Source: Ursus arctos (Eukaryota > Chordata > Mammalia > Carnivora > Ursidae). Taken from it: a DNA stretch of 64,000 nucleotides. Every line of letters starts with the position of its first letter. Position 1 is the first letter of the stretch. This document shows, piece by piece, positions 25,601 to 37,503 of this stretch. Both the position numbers and the translations under genes were made by a program. A model generated the notes under the pieces. The model worked only from the letters and a program-made list of their open reading frames with translations. It was not told the DNA's origin and did not search any database. Location of the stretch: the NCBI RefSeq assembly GCF_023065955.2, contig NW_026623100.1, forward strand, positions 14,547,001 to 14,611,000, in the 5' to 3' direction.

Positions 25601-26221
25601 GTTTCTGGTCCCAGAATCTTCAAGTCCCATATAATCAAATGAAAAGGATCTCAACAACAAAGAATTCTAGCAATTTTGCATTCTCCTAATGCAACTGAAA
25701 TGAGAGACAGAATCAGAGCTTCTGCACAACCCAAACTTTACTAATTAAAACAAACAAACAAAAAAAAACACCTTCAATGTTCCTAAATAATCAGTTGAAC
25801 ATTTTTTTTTTTAACGTCGACCAAAGGTGAGGGAAAATAGCAACTCTTTAATGCCAAAGAAAAGAGGAAAATATGAATCAGAATGGGCCAAGGAGTTAAC
25901 AATCTCAAGGTAAAACTCATCCCATTAGTAATTCGTTGATAGCGTAGACTTATTACTTACATATCTAATTTATTGAGGGACTATGATTTTAAAAAGAGTT
26001 AAAATTACATAAAATAAATACATTCATCTTGTACTCACTACATGTCTATGTTCACTACAACACAGAATTCAGCATAAATCAAGATTGCTCTGGGCCCTAG
26101 TCACAGAGACAGTTACTTAATGTACCAAAAGATCTATAATACAACCTTATAACATGATTCCTATCTTTACCAAGTACAGCATTTACGGAAAGGTCTGTGA
26201 AAAATTATTTCATCTACTTAT
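22617..26221. other. Unrecognised intronic sequence
   Basis: About 3.6 kb of AT-rich sequence without exons or assignable repeats. Short open stretches (23552-23764 on both strands, 24519-24746, 25002-25205) lack domains and splice signals. Confidence 0.4.
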
Positions 26222-26237
26222 TTATAAACATTAGAAT

Positions 26238-26396
26238 TTTTTTAAAGATTTTATTTATTTGAGAGAGAGCATGAGCAGGGGCAAGGGCAGAGGGAGAGGG
26301 AGAAACAGACTCCCCACTGAGCACGGAACCCAATGCAGGGCTCATCCCAGGTTCCCAAGATCACGACCCAAGCTGAAGTCAGATACTCAGGCGCTC
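26238..26396 (-). mobile_element. Can-SINE, 5' part degraded
   Basis: An inverted copy beginning with a T-run and AAAGATTTTATTTATTTGAG, then CTCCCCACTGAGCACGGAAC and GATCACGACCCAAGCTGAAG. The tRNA head is deleted or scrambled after CAGATACTCAGGCGC. Near-matching duplications TTATAAACATTAGAAT (26222-26237) and TTATAAATACCAGAAT (26397-26412) flank it. Confidence 0.9.
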
Positions 26397-26412
26397 TTAT
26401 AAATACCAGAAT

Positions 26413-27640
26413 CTTAAAAACTTTTCTATGCAACTGATGTCTCTATGGCAGAAAAAAGCATTTATCTGACATATGTACTTTAATAACAGAACTGTGTACA
26501 GATGAAAACAATGAATTCCACTCCACTTTCAAGATCACAGTAAAATGTTAGCTTAGAGGAAGATCTAGGAGTGTAAGACCATACGTACACAAACTGGGAT
26601 AGAGAAAAAATGTAAAACAATTGCTTAAAATAAGGGATCGTTCCTTCCGTTTCTAAAGGTTATCAAAAATACTCATAAAATTCCAAAGTTCATCACTTGT
26701 TTCATTAATGCAGAACATACTATTGTTTTAATTTACATTTTAGGTTCTGTTATAGCAAATACACTTGTCTAAACAGAACATCTGTTTTGGTTATAATACA
26801 TTGTATCTTTGGCAAGAACTTGCAATAAAACTAACAAAAACAATCAAGAATCTTTATTGGATCTGGCAACAAAAGCAGATTTGTAACCAAAAACCTTAAG
26901 ACGAGAAATGACCATCACTGGGCTCTAGGCCAGTTCTAATCTAAGTCAATAAACAAAGATCTGCAAGAAGGGCTACAGTTAAGGGGGGTTGGGGAAACTC
27001 CTGCAGATATTTAAATTGGACTTAAAGATACAGAAACACATGGGTTACAAAACTGGTAAAAAATATTTTATTTTGATCAAAAACTGTCAAACTGAATCTG
27101 AATACAAATAGTATTTTAAAACCACACACACACACCCATAATTATTTATTCCTTATGCCTCCTTTCCAACATTTCTCATTGAAATGGTCTATTAAAATAT
27201 ATATTTTTTAAAGTATTCTGGCCATTTCCACAAAATGAACATAAATTATACGGGCTGTAAAATAATTTTACTTTAAAATGTATTTAATGTCACAAACATA
27301 CCAGAAAGGAAGCTTTATAAACAAGTCTAGTGTTTATGATAGTCCAAGAAATGGAACGAGGATAATCAATCAATAGGTGAAGGACAACAAAATCCTAGAA
27401 TATCACAGTACATTTTCTCAAGCCATCAGTGTAGAAAGAAGCGAGACAAATATTCTGTTACCTTAATTTGTCATTAAGCCTAGTATTCAAACTAAGAGCC
27501 AAAAACACTTTTAGGCTGTCCCACATTTCAAGGCTAATTCATGGCCTTCATCACTGCTATAAAATGGAGATGGAGGAGACAGTCTTTTTAAATACAAAGA
27601 AACTGATCTTACATGAAAAGCAGAAATTATTGCACTAGTC
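26413..27640. other. Unrecognised intronic sequence
   Basis: AT-rich sequence with a short ACACAC run near 27123. No exon or nameable repeat was seen. Confidence 0.4.
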
Positions 27641-27653
27641 AAAAATAAATAAC

Positions 27654-27866
27654 GGGGGGGGGGGCACCTGGGTGGCTCAATCAGTTAGGCAGCCAACTCT
27701 TGATTTTGGTTCAGGTCATGACCTTGGGGTTCTGGGACTGAGCCCTGTGTTGGGTTCCACACTCAGCCTAGAGTCTGTTTGGGATTCTCTCTTTCTCCCT
27801 CTGCTCGCATGCGAAAAGCATGCTCTCTAAAATAAATAAATAAATCTTTTAAATAATTAAACAATT
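27654..27866 (+). mobile_element. Can-SINE
   Basis: A head GGGGCACCTGGGTGGCTCAA preceded by a G homopolymer, then CTTGATTTTGGTTCAGGTCA, GGGACTGAGCCC and an AAATAAATAAATAAATCTTT tail. The body lacks the arctoid CGCTGGCT signature and has CTCTCTTTCTCCCTCTGCTC, so it belongs to an older subtype. The AT-rich duplication AAATAAATAAC fits at 27643-27653 and 27867-27877. Confidence 0.9.
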
Positions 27867-28079
27867 AAATAAATAACAGCAACCACAACGACTTTTCCTC
27901 CATATAAAATAACTTCAACTTCACAATATAATGAGCTTTACATAGCTAGATATACTTTAAGTCACATAGCTAAGCTTATTGATTAGATGGGAAATAAATT
28001 TCTTTAAAACAAAACCAAAAAATTAAGTCCAGGTGGTTCAGGAAATCTGCTACACATTATTCTGATAGAATCGTCAATG

Positions 28080-28970
28080 GTCAGATTTCAAGGAAACCTT
28101 AGAATTCCATCGAAATCTCTACTGAAAATTCCTTTAGCATCACAAAAGTCATTTATCCATATGCCAGTTCATCTTGTTAAATTGGGTTCAACAACTCAAG
28201 TGTCTCAAAACCTTTCCTGATCCTGATTCTAATACACCTCAATGTTCACAAACTTGAAAATCTTGACTAAATCACTGAGTAGAATGTTAACCAATACAGC
28301 GTCTGTGGCAAACTCCTAGAGACCTCACACCAGACATCAATCCAGTAGCTAATTAACATTCTTCCGGGAGCCATGTAACCAAATCTCTATCTCTCTAGTT
28401 TCTCCACAAAAGTATCAAGAGACTATTCAAAGTTGTGCTGAGATCTAGATGTGCCTATCAGTTCTAGCTTTCAAAAGTGGAAAATGAAATGGGATAAAGC
28501 CAAAATGTTTTATTTATAGGAAGTGTGGGCTGATTTCCAGTGGATATGTTCCATCGTCCCTCCTAGGTGCTCATTAACCATCCTTTTCTGATTTCATAAT
28601 AGCCTTGCCTGATCAAGATCACACTCAACAGTCATTTGCATCTGAATTCCCCTTTGGAACATTAAAATACCATCCGCCCCTCTCCAAGCTTCCATAAATT
28701 CTCCACAATTAACCAACAGTGGTACAAAAATGTTATTCCCAAATCTACCCAGAACTCCAGAAAATATTTTATCTGGGCTAGAAGATGAAATGAGAAATGT
28801 AAATTCTCTTACTAATGCCCTATTTTAGTTACATTCTGGTTTTCTTTGGTGATCTTTATTCTATCTTCTTAGCCCCAAATCTCTATCTTGCCAATGGAAA
28901 GAAGAGTTGAGCACTTCTACTTTCTGACAGCCCCTGATCAGGAGGATGACATTATGTACAAGCAGTGGGA
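28080..28970 (-). mobile_element. Ancient CR1/L3-type LINE, ORF2 reverse transcriptase remnant, antisense
   Basis: Read on the minus strand, the order of diverged blocks follows the CR1/L3 RT coding region. GGAGAAACTAGAGAGATAGA lies before GTGTGAGGTCTCTAGGAGTT and TGCCACAGACGCTGTATTGG (the region encoding the E-V-x-S-G-V-P-Q-G-S-V-L motif). GATCAGGAAAGG and GATAAATGACTTTTGT follow. On the plus strand, TTTATCTGGGCTAGAAGATG and GAGTTGAGCACTTCTACTTT also correspond to the antisense L3 sequence. All frames are broken. L3 was active before the placental radiation, so a relic of nearly 900 bp is long. Boundaries are approximate and the call rests on remembered consensus. Confidence 0.7.
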
Positions 28971-29953
28971 TCTCTTTCCTCACTCTATTTTTCCTAAGAT
29001 AATCATTATAAATCTTTCATGCTACACCTAACTTTTGTGGGGAGGCAGTAACTATAGGGATTCAGGCCTGAAGCCTTAGTCTTCCTGTACTATTTTTGGA
29101 AGATCAGTGACTCTTCTTTTTACACACTCTTGGTTACTTTTTATCAGCTTTGTATTTGACCTTGAAAAATATACAATTGACTGAAAATTTGCAGCCAACA
29201 CACACAAACTGATTTACTTCCCTTTTTTTTTTTTCTGGTGTAGAGCTCCTGGAAGCCAAAATGCTCCATTCGGAACATGATGGAATATGTGAATTTTAAA
29301 CCATATGATTGAATATACAGGGCTAAATCAAATACTTGAAAATAGCAGACATCAAAAAAATTAAGAAAAATCTATGAGTGTAAAATAAAAATTGCTCCAA
29401 ACTTGGTTTGGCAAAGAACCATTCTTGTGTAATGTATGTAATTTACAGCCCTCTTCTAGGGGGGAGAAAAAACATTCTTCATAGAATGTATCAGCAATTT
29501 TCATATACTTTAATGGGTATAAGACTTAGCAAACCAGTCATCCAAACTATTTTGTTTTCTAGCATAATTACCCTACATTCTCATTTTCCGATAGAATTTT
29601 GTTACCAACCATGAATCTCTGAATTGGCCTACTAGAAACCTTTTCCTTTGCAAGAAGGTTACCAAAAAAACCTGACATATGTAAATGAAGTGTTTGGAAA
29701 GTCTCCTTTGACATGGGGAATTTTAATTGAGAAAATTCTATCCATTAATTTAACTTCTTCCAGAGAATCTGGAAAGGGTCGTAGTTCATAATTTTAGTGG
29801 TGGAGGACATTAGTACAGCTTACAGTTACCACTGTGTTGAGGACTGTTGCCCTATTTTCTTTCCTTAAGAGGATCTTTTGCAATTTTATAGGGTAATCTG
29901 AATTATATTTCTAAGAGCTTCCCAACTTCTCATTAGGGACTCCTACAATCTTA
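28971..29953. other. Unrecognised intronic sequence
   Basis: It contains a T homopolymer at about 29224-29235 and no assignable repeat or exon. Some could be further L3 sequence too diverged to see. Confidence 0.35.
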
Positions 29954-29967
29954 CCTCTTAACTTTGC

Positions 29968-30080
29968 TTTTTTAAAAGTAGGCTGTGGGGCCCAACACGG
30001 GGCTTGAACTCATGACCCTGAGATCAAGTCCTGAGATGAGATAGAGTCCGACGCTTAACTGACTGAGCCACCCAGGCGCC
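29968..30080 (-). mobile_element. Can-SINE, truncated
   Basis: An inverted partial copy retaining the tRNA-like head (CTGAGCCACCCAGGCGCCCC) and the GGGGCTTGAACTCATGACCC block, without the CT body. Perfect 14-bp duplications CCTCTTAACTTTGC lie at 29954-29967 and 30081-30094. The boundaries are therefore those of the original insertion, not of a later deletion. Confidence 0.9.
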
Positions 30081-30128
30081 CCTCTTAACTTTGCATTTTT
30101 AGAGGTTCAAATATTGGATTTCATATGG

Positions 30129-30355
30129 CAATAGTTCTCAAACTTTTCTGATTATTATTGACAATAAGAGATATACTTTATATCAGTCCAGGGCACATTA
30201 CATGTATGTACTCAAAACCTATATTTGTGGAACAATACTGGGACTTAATACCATGAGATGCACTCTAGCTTTTATTCTTTAAACGCTGATTGGGACCCAC
30301 TATATGGATGTCACCATCCACCAATGGATTGCGAGCCACAATGTGAAAACCGTGG
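30129..30355 (+). mobile_element. hAT-Charlie-type MITE
   Basis: The left end CAATAGTTCTCAAACTTTTC and the inverted right end GTGAAAACCGTGG bracket a body with GGGACCCACTATATGGATGT and CCACCAATGGATTGCGAGCC. This is typical of non-autonomous hAT-Charlie elements of the MER58/MER20 sort. The exact subfamily is not assigned. Confidence 0.65.
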
Positions 30356-31048
30356 CTCTAGAGTGCTAACATGACATGGAAAGATGAGAATAATGAGGAC
30401 ATGAATGTGGATGTGGATAAATGAGGGGCATAAACTCATCATGCTTTCTTCAGCCTGGGTGGTTATATGACAACACACGGAAAGAATTCCTCTCACTAAG
30501 AGATAAGAACACGTGTTATATCGAGATCTCCCTGCAACTGCACTTGTTACTTTATCTTCTTACCTTGCTTTTATACAGAATTCATCACCAATTAGCGTAA
30601 TATATAAACAAACACATACATTTATCTTTTCACCTCTTTTCCCCACGAAGTAAAAGCTTCAAGAAGTCAAGTACCTCCCAGCATAGTACTTCGCCTGCCA
30701 GCCACACATTCTGAGTGCTAACAGTACTTCGCTGACCATATGAGAACACGTGTAATGGGATGTTTTTGTTCTGGCTTAAGTCACAAAAGCCTGTTGTGCC
30801 ACCATGAGCTATCACCCAACTTCATCCTGTAAGACGGGTGTGTGTTTGAGAAGGACAGGATGGAGTTAGAGTTGAAAGAGAACACTTCTTTAAGAAGACT
30901 ACTAGAATGCTGTGGTATTTTTCCTTCTGCCCGAACATCTCATGTGAAGGAATGTACCACTCACCCCATGTCAGGTGAGAGGGGCCTCCCTGGGACCAAT
31001 ATGTGGGTATGCCTTAAGGAAAAGAACAGATGTAAACACAAGCCTGGG

Positions 31049-31113
31049 GGGAGAGGGAGAGGGAGAGGGGAGGAAAGGGAGAGAGGAGGAGAGAGAGAGA
31101 GAGGAATAACAAA
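31049..31113. repeat. GA-rich simple repeat
   Basis: Imperfect (GGGAGA)n and (GA)n on the plus strand. Confidence 0.85.
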
Positions 31114-31173
31114 GGGAGAGAGCCATACTAGGCATAAGTTGCTGATCCCCCTTTGAGGGAAGACAAGGATGTA

Positions 31174-31231
31174 TGAACCAAACAGGCCTGTAGGAGGCAG
31201 TGTGAACCAAACAGGCCTGCAGCAGGCAGTG
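31174..31231. repeat. Tandem duplication, 29-bp unit
   Basis: Two adjacent 29-bp copies (31174-31202 and 31203-31231) start TGAACCAAACAGGCCTG and end GGCAGTG. They differ at two positions. Confidence 0.9.
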
Positions 31232-31779
31232 TGAGGGAGCTCTAAAGAGATTCTGTCCAAGATGACTGAGTGGCAAAGTGATTCAGACAAGAGCAGTCTG
31301 CCTGAAACCCAGGACTGAAGGAGTGTCATGGCCAGCCTGAGAACATATCTGCCAAGTCACAGAAACAACAATTCAAGGATCCTGTTGGGGAAGATCTCAG
31401 GAAACAAAAATAAAAACCAAGTTCTTCAAAATTTCCCCATGGAAGAATGAATCAGCAACTGCATGTAGGCCACCCAGAGGGCCCTATCCTCAGACTGCAA
31501 CTGTCCCCACTGTGTAATACTATGGCTCCTTTTCCCTCTTCTCAACTCTGAAGACTACACTTAAAGGAACCCGAAAATTCAGCTGGTGAGTTGGAAAGAA
31601 AGAGAACAATAACACGGAGAGAAGAGTGAGGAAGCTAACCATGCCCCTGCAAACCCCCCATGGTCTCAAAGAGCTTCACACAACTAGAGGACTGGAAGAC
31701 AAAACCCGGGGTCCACCTACGATATAGGTTAATACAAGATTCCCCCAACTACTCTCACACATATAAAACCCTCAGGGTA

Positions 31780-31972
31780 GGGCTCCTGGGTGGCTCAGTT
31801 GGTTAAGCATCTGCCTTCAGCTCAGGTCATGACCCCAGGATACTGGGATCCAGCCCCACATCAGGCTCCCTGCTCAATAGGGAACCCGCTTCTCTCTCTC
31901 CTGCCCCCCTCCCCACTTGTGCTGTCTGTCAAATAAATAAAATCTAAAAAAAAAAAAAAAAAAAAAACGACA
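31780..31972 (+). mobile_element. Can-SINE
   Basis: A head CTCCTGGGTGGCTCAGTTGG, then TTAAGCATCTGCCTTCAGCT, a body with TCAGGCTCCCTGCTCAATAG, and a tail AAATAAATAAAATCT followed by about 20 A. Approximate duplications are AAAACCCTCAGGGTA (31765-31779) and AAAACACCAGGGTTA (31973-31987). Confidence 0.93.
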
Positions 31973-32016
31973 AAAACACCAGGGTTAAACCCCCATGTGT
32001 ATATATGTATATGTAT

Positions 32017-32043
32017 ACACACACACACACACACACACACACA
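32017..32043. repeat. (AC)n microsatellite
   Basis: An AC run of about 27 bp preceded by an interrupted TGTATA tract, just 3' of the Can-SINE tail. Confidence 0.93.
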
Positions 32044-32249
32044 TATCCATCCATATACCCCAAAGGGTTAAAACCCCAGTATAAGGGTCAAAGAGAAATA
32101 AGCTCACTGTACCCTACCCCAGGATATTGTGATGAAAATGGACTATCTCAAACCTTGTCAGAGGGGGAATCTCTGATGAGAACATGGAACCATAAGCCAT
32201 CTCTCCAGTGTGCAGCGTAAATTCACACTACCTGGGTGGCCAGAAAAAA

Positions 32250-32680
32250 ACTCAAGCCGAGAATTTAATTTAAGTGATTCTAAACTTATAGTGTCAACAG
32301 GAGCCTGACAGAAGCGAATGCAAATCCTCTTTGGAGTCTCACAATCAATGTAGGCCTCAATGACTTCCCACAGATAAAGTTCCATGAAAATAAGGAGTTT
32401 TCAATAAAAAATTAACTGAACAGAAAACCAAACAAAGCAGCAGAACCGGCAGTAATAACAGATAGCAGAAATAGACTTCTAAGGATTTTCAGTAGCAGAA
32501 TTATCACACAAGCCATAAAACAGCAATGGTTAGTATGGTTAAGGAAATGAAAGATAGATATAAAAATATATTCGGGGAAAAACAAAAGACCATAAGAATG
32601 GTCAAGTGGATCTGAAAAAATACAGAGCTTCTAGAAATGAAAAATACAACTGAAGTTAAAAATTGAAACAGATGGTAGCT
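32250..32680 (+). mobile_element. Old L1 5' region fragment
   Basis: GGAGCCTGACAGAAGCG, CAGTAGCAGAATTATCACAC and the end GAGCTTCTAGAAATGAAAAA follow the 5'UTR and ORF1-proximal region of an old L1 in sense orientation. It is diverged and the left boundary is uncertain. Confidence 0.5.
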
Positions 32681-32682
32681 AC

Positions 32683-32790
32683 ACTCATGATGAGCATAGC
32701 ATAATGTACAGAGTTGTCTGGATCACTATATTGTGTGCCTGAAACTAATGTAACATCATGAATCAACAACACTTAAAAAAAAATTACATG
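32683..32790 (+). mobile_element. L1 3'-end scrap with poly(A)
   Basis: CTCATGATGAGCATAGCATA, GATCACTATATTGTGTGCCT and GAAACTAATGTAACATCATG end in an A-run. This is a severely 5'-truncated L1 3' end inserted next to the older L1 sequence. Confidence 0.65.
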
Positions 32791-33330
32791 GATGGATGTC
32801 AATTCTCCACAAATTAAATTGTAGAGCCAATTTAATCCCAATCAAAATCCCAGCGGGACCATTTGTAGAAACTGAAAGACTGACTCTACAGTTTATGTAG
32901 AAGCACAAGAGCCCTACGATAGTCAAAACAATTTTGAAAAAGAAGCATGATATTGAAAGACTTACACTAATTTAATGACTTATTAGTGTTAAGACATATA
33001 GATCAATTAAACAGAATAGACTACAGAAATAGATTCACATGTATATGGTCAGTTGATTTTCAACAAAGATGCCAAAGCAGTTCGATGGGGAAAGGAAAAC
33101 CTTTCACAAATGGTACTGGAATAATCCAGTCATATGCAAAAAAAGAACTTCATACTATATAGAAAAGTTAACTTTAAATGGGTTATAGACAAATCCCATA
33201 CTAAACGTACCTGCAAATAAGTACTGAAATTTCGGCTGATTAGTCTGTCCTCGTAGGTTCAAAACTAAAGATACATCAAAGATCGAAAATAACCAGTCGT
33301 CAAACAACAGATGACTAAAATATGGTGCAA
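32791..33330 (+). mobile_element. Old L1 ORF2 3' fragment, sense
   Basis: AATCCCAATCAAAATCCCAG, GATCAATTAAACAGAATAGA, TCAACAAAGATGCCAAAGCA and ATGGTACTGGAATAATCCAG are characteristic of the C-terminal part of L1 ORF2 in sense orientation. It is degenerate. Confidence 0.85.
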
Positions 33331-33347
33331 CCTAACAAGAGAATTAA

Positions 33348-33437
33348 AGAAGAGAAAGGAGGGAGGGAAGGAGGAGAAAAATGAGGAAGGAGAAAGAGAA
33401 GAGGAGGGAGAGGAAGGGAGGACAGGGAAGAAATGAG
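33348..33437. repeat. Purine-rich (GGA/GAA)n tract
   Basis: About 90 bp of almost pure A/G on the plus strand. Confidence 0.85.
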
Positions 33438-33829
33438 GTGGCTCTGCTGTTTACAAAACACTACAGCTGGCAATAAAGGCATTCAGAAAGAAAGTGAAAA
33501 ACCAGCATCCATTCTTTTTTCAAAACTACTCTCAAAACTAACAGCTTTCTACTCCATTTCTGTTACTTAAGCTGATTAAGGTTCTCTGGTTAATTTTTGG
33601 TTTCTTGGAGAATAAAAAGCTTCAAAGCAACCATCTCAGTAACTGAGAAGATAATGAGGTTTTATGGCTTTATGAAGAAAAGTCAGAAGACTTAAAGAAA
33701 AGTTAGAGAAACTTGAGGGAGGCCTGCATTTAAAAAAACAAAAAACCGTGATATTCTTGGACATGTAGAGGTTCATATTTTCTATAAAAACTCATATACT
33801 TTCTAATATTCTAGACTCAAGAGTAATAA

Positions 33830-35232
33830 AAAACTCAAAAGCCATAAAGAAAAAGATGGATAAATCTTAAAAAAATAAAATTTTGAATTCTGTACGAAAT
33901 AAAGCTTAAATTTAAACACAAAATGGAGAAAACTATTTGCATAATTTGCAAAAATTACGACAAATGGATCAATAATTAATATATAAAAACATTTACAAAA
34001 CATGAACAAGACGAAAACCTCCAACAGAAAAAAAATGAGCAAAGGACACAAGCCATCTACACATACACAAAAAAATCCAGAAATGGCCAGTGAACATACA
34101 AAAATATATTTGACTTCATTAATAATAATAGCAAGTATATGCCAAGAGCTGTTCTAAGGAATTTATATACATTAACTCATTTAACCTTCAAAATAATTCT
34201 GTAAAATAGGTTCTATTATCATTCCCTTTTACAAATGATGAAACAGAAATACAGAGAGGTTAAGTAATTTGTCCAAGGTCACACAATTAGTTAAGAAGCA
34301 GTGCTGCTAGGATATCAATATGCAATTAAAACAAAAATGATAGAGCAAACATGCACCATAATAATATTCAAGGTCCCAGAAAAAGGGGAGCAGAGACACT
34401 GTAGGTAAGAGTATTAATTGGCATAGCCATTCTGGAAGACAGGATGGCAATGTACCTCAAAAGCCCTACAAATATGCAGCTTGAAAATTAATTTTCTCAA
34501 ACAAGCAATAATTCATACACCCCAAAACACTGATTACATGGGGTGGAGGCACTCCAAGGAAAAAACACACAAGGAACCTAAAAGCTGGGAACAAGGACAT
34601 TCATTTTATTCTCCCTCAAACTGTATATAGAGGTTCTATATTCTTAAGATATATTTCACACTAAGTGCTTTATTTTCTTCCCTTTTTATCTGGACTTTTA
34701 TATGGACTTGTAATATAAATATTTTTGAGTAAAGACATCCCAAATTAGCCAACATGCTGAGAAGAGGGAGAAATAGCATGGAAATAATCTCGGTAATAGA
34801 TTGGGTTTGGTAATTAAGCATTTTTCAGTTTAGGAGTAGTGGTAAGGTACCTCTTTAAACCTGCAGTCCACTTCTTGGAATGGATTTGAAAGCACTAAAG
34901 GTACGTGCAAAGATCTAAGCACGAAAACATTCATTACAGCTTTGTTGATAATGGTGATGATTAGAAAAAGCCATCTTTCACACAATGAGGAATGACTAAA
35001 ATATAAGATCATATAAGAGTTTATCCATAGTAATTTTAAATGACTTTGTAAAGTCCACTTATAGGCATGGGGGAAATGCTGTAAAACATGTACAGTGTGA
35101 GTTCCTTTTTATAACACACACAATCTAGAAATACGCTCTAAAATGTAAGTACCAACTGAGCCAACAGAGAAGCCTATCACTTCTCTGTGTTTTCCAATCT
35201 GCAATAATAAATATTATTAATACCTTTAAAGA
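33830..35232 (+). mobile_element. Old L1M 3' region, interrupted by MIR-like sequence
   Basis: AACCTCCAACAGAAAAAAAA, GAGCAAAGGACACAAG and GGCATAGCCATTCTGGAAGA match the 3' end of ORF2. CTTCTTGGAATGGATTTGAA, ATTCATTACAGCTTTGTTGA and AATGAGGAATGACTAAAAT match the following C-terminal and 3'UTR part. A MIR sits at about 34128-34315. There are no open frames. It is probably the continuation of the preceding ORF2 fragment after an unrelated stretch. Confidence 0.7.
34128..34315 (+). mobile_element. MIR element within L1M sequence
   Basis: GCCAAGAGCTGTTCTAAGGA, CATTAACTCATTTAACCTTC, GATGAAACAGAAATACAGAG, AGGTTAAGTAATTTGTCCAA and GGTCACACAATTAGTTAAG give a clear MIR core. Confidence 0.9.
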
Positions 35233-35234
35233 AA

Positions 35235-37247
35235 TAATGTTTCTTTTTAAATTTTAGGCAAAAGATTTTCATTAGCTTCACTCTTAGGCATTTTTCACAA
35301 AGGAGTTAACTTTTTGAGGCTCATGCTATTCCCTGCAATTAAGTTGGACTCTTGGAGGTACAACAACTTCCCTCAAGCAACAAAATTATGATTCCTTAAA
35401 TTATATTTTCTTTCTATTAAATGGTTGGTACCCTTCTGGAATGAAAGAAGACAGAGGTCCAATGTGTACTTTACAGATGTCCAGCACCAACCCTCTTTTC
35501 CTAATATGATCTAGCCACTCGCTCGTGCTTCAGTGGCCAAGCCCACTGGTCTACATCTAACCTTAAACCCACAACCCCATGCTTCTCCACAGCACCCATT
35601 CCCTTTTCTCATTCTCTCATCACACATCGCACCTCCTCAGGTCACTCTTATTTTCTAATTCTTTCATTATCCTAAAGAACGAGGGCACTGGGAAGCAAAA
35701 TTAATTTCTTTTCTTTTGTTTTCTATATTTGCCTGCTCAAACTCACTTGTATACTGCAGCTTTCAGGGCAGAAACATGAAGTGCAGGCTCTGAATTAACA
35801 GCACAAAATTTTCTTTTCCATTTGCTGCTCCCAGGTTTTTACTTGGTCTCATGTGATTCTAGAGAATGCACACGATGCTGTGATTTCTAGCAATATGTTT
35901 CTACCATCAGTATAAAGTGTGCCAATCATAGTTTGAAATATAAGAAGGCAAATATTAAAGAGTCCTTTTAATTCTTTCACAGTTCATTAAATAAATATAT
36001 AACTCTAACCATGCAATATTTTTATTTCAGAAATTATCACTTATCTTGGGCAAAATATAATCTCTAATCTGCCAAATACAAATTTCTCTATCAATGAAAG
36101 AAGAGAGAAAACAGTAAGTCATACATTTACCAGAGTGTTAAGCTGAGGGGAAATTTTCTACAGTTGTTCCAAATTGTAATTCTGGTCAATAGCTTGAAAA
36201 GACTTATCTGATTAAACATAATTTAAACCTTAATGTTTAAGAATTTAAATTAGTAAGTATTTGTTGAGATGGACCTATAAGTACAGATGTTATGTTTAAT
36301 GGGAAGGAAGTAGAGATAAATAAAACATGATCCCCTGATTTAAGAAGGTTTCAATGTAGAAGGAAAAACTAGATCATCACTCGTAAGCATAAATATCTCA
36401 TAAGGAGCTAGCCATTTCTACATTTCAATAAATTTTACCATTACTACATAAAAAATACTCTTTTTTTACAAGAGGAAAAACCAGGACAAAAGCAGAAAAT
36501 AATCAAGTATAATGAGTTAACATGAATGGAAACAAATATTCATAAAATAAAATGAGTGCCTACTATGTGCCAGTGGATTGAAAATAGCAAATCATATGAG
36601 CAAACGAGCACATTTAATACTTTAATGATCTGAAAGTTCTATTTATAAGCACTACAAAGGTACCCAAGATATTTATATTAAATGAACATGAACAAGTTAA
36701 AAAAAAAACAAAACAGACAAGTTGCCTAAAATAAACTGAATCAGCTATATTGGATCCTTGTACCAGGTTCTCAAAAGGCCTGGATGCATGTGCACAGTTG
36801 CCAGAATAGGGAAGATCCACAATATTCCCCAGACCATCCGGAATAAGAAGAGGGAGAGGGGGAGAGGTGAGGTGGACTTTTCAATCTGGTCCTTTCCTGA
36901 ACCACAGCCCTGTAGTACCTACAGCTTGTCCCTGACCTCCTAATCCCCTTGGTTACCCTGCATTTGTTTTCCTGACATCTTGATTATACTCTTGGCACCT
37001 GGAACACTATGCTAAATACAAGGCCCTCCTCTTTTGGCCTACCTCCATGGATCTTAGGATTCTTCTTCCTGTGTTGGGTTTTGTTTGTTGATCCTGTCAA
37101 TCACATACTCATCAGCTGACACAGCAGTGGAGATGGTGCTTGTGCACTCATCCCTAGGTATCAGCTATTTGTAATTGGTAATATTAGTAATTATCTTCTG
37201 TCATAGAATTAAACCCTTAAGAACTTAATATTCTACTGTAGTTTGAA
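35235..37247. other. Unrecognised intronic sequence
   Basis: No exons seen. A MIR-like scrap (GAGTGCCTACTATGTGCCAG) occurs at about 36552-36571. The rest is AT-rich sequence that I cannot assign. Confidence 0.4.
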
Positions 37248-37261
37248 AAAGGTAAGCCTGG

Positions 37262-37459
37262 GGGCACCTGGGTGGATCAATGGGTTAAGCATCTTGGGTC
37301 ATGATCCCAGGGTTCTGGGATCGAGCCCCGTGTTGGGTTCCCGGCTCAGCGGGGAGCCAGCTTTTCCCTCTCCTGCTTCCCCTGCTTGTGCTCTCTCTCG
37401 CTCTCTGTCAAATAAATAAATAAAATCTTAAAACAAAAAGAAAGAAGGAAAGAAAGAAA

Positions 37460-37503
<44 letters not shown>

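Larger units (their letters stand above)
30356..31764. other. Unrecognised intronic sequence with purine tract and small tandem duplication
   Basis: It holds a GGGAGA-rich purine tract (about 31049-31113), which causes spurious open frames on both strands. It also holds a 29-bp tandem duplication (31174-31231) and sequence that may be the 5'UTR of an old L1. No exon was seen. Confidence 0.4.

Noticed and set aside
30961..31329. Overlapping 101-122 codon open frames on both strands
   Set aside because: They run over a GA-rich simple repeat that removes stop codons on the pyrimidine strand. The peptides are Ser/Leu/Pro-rich low complexity.
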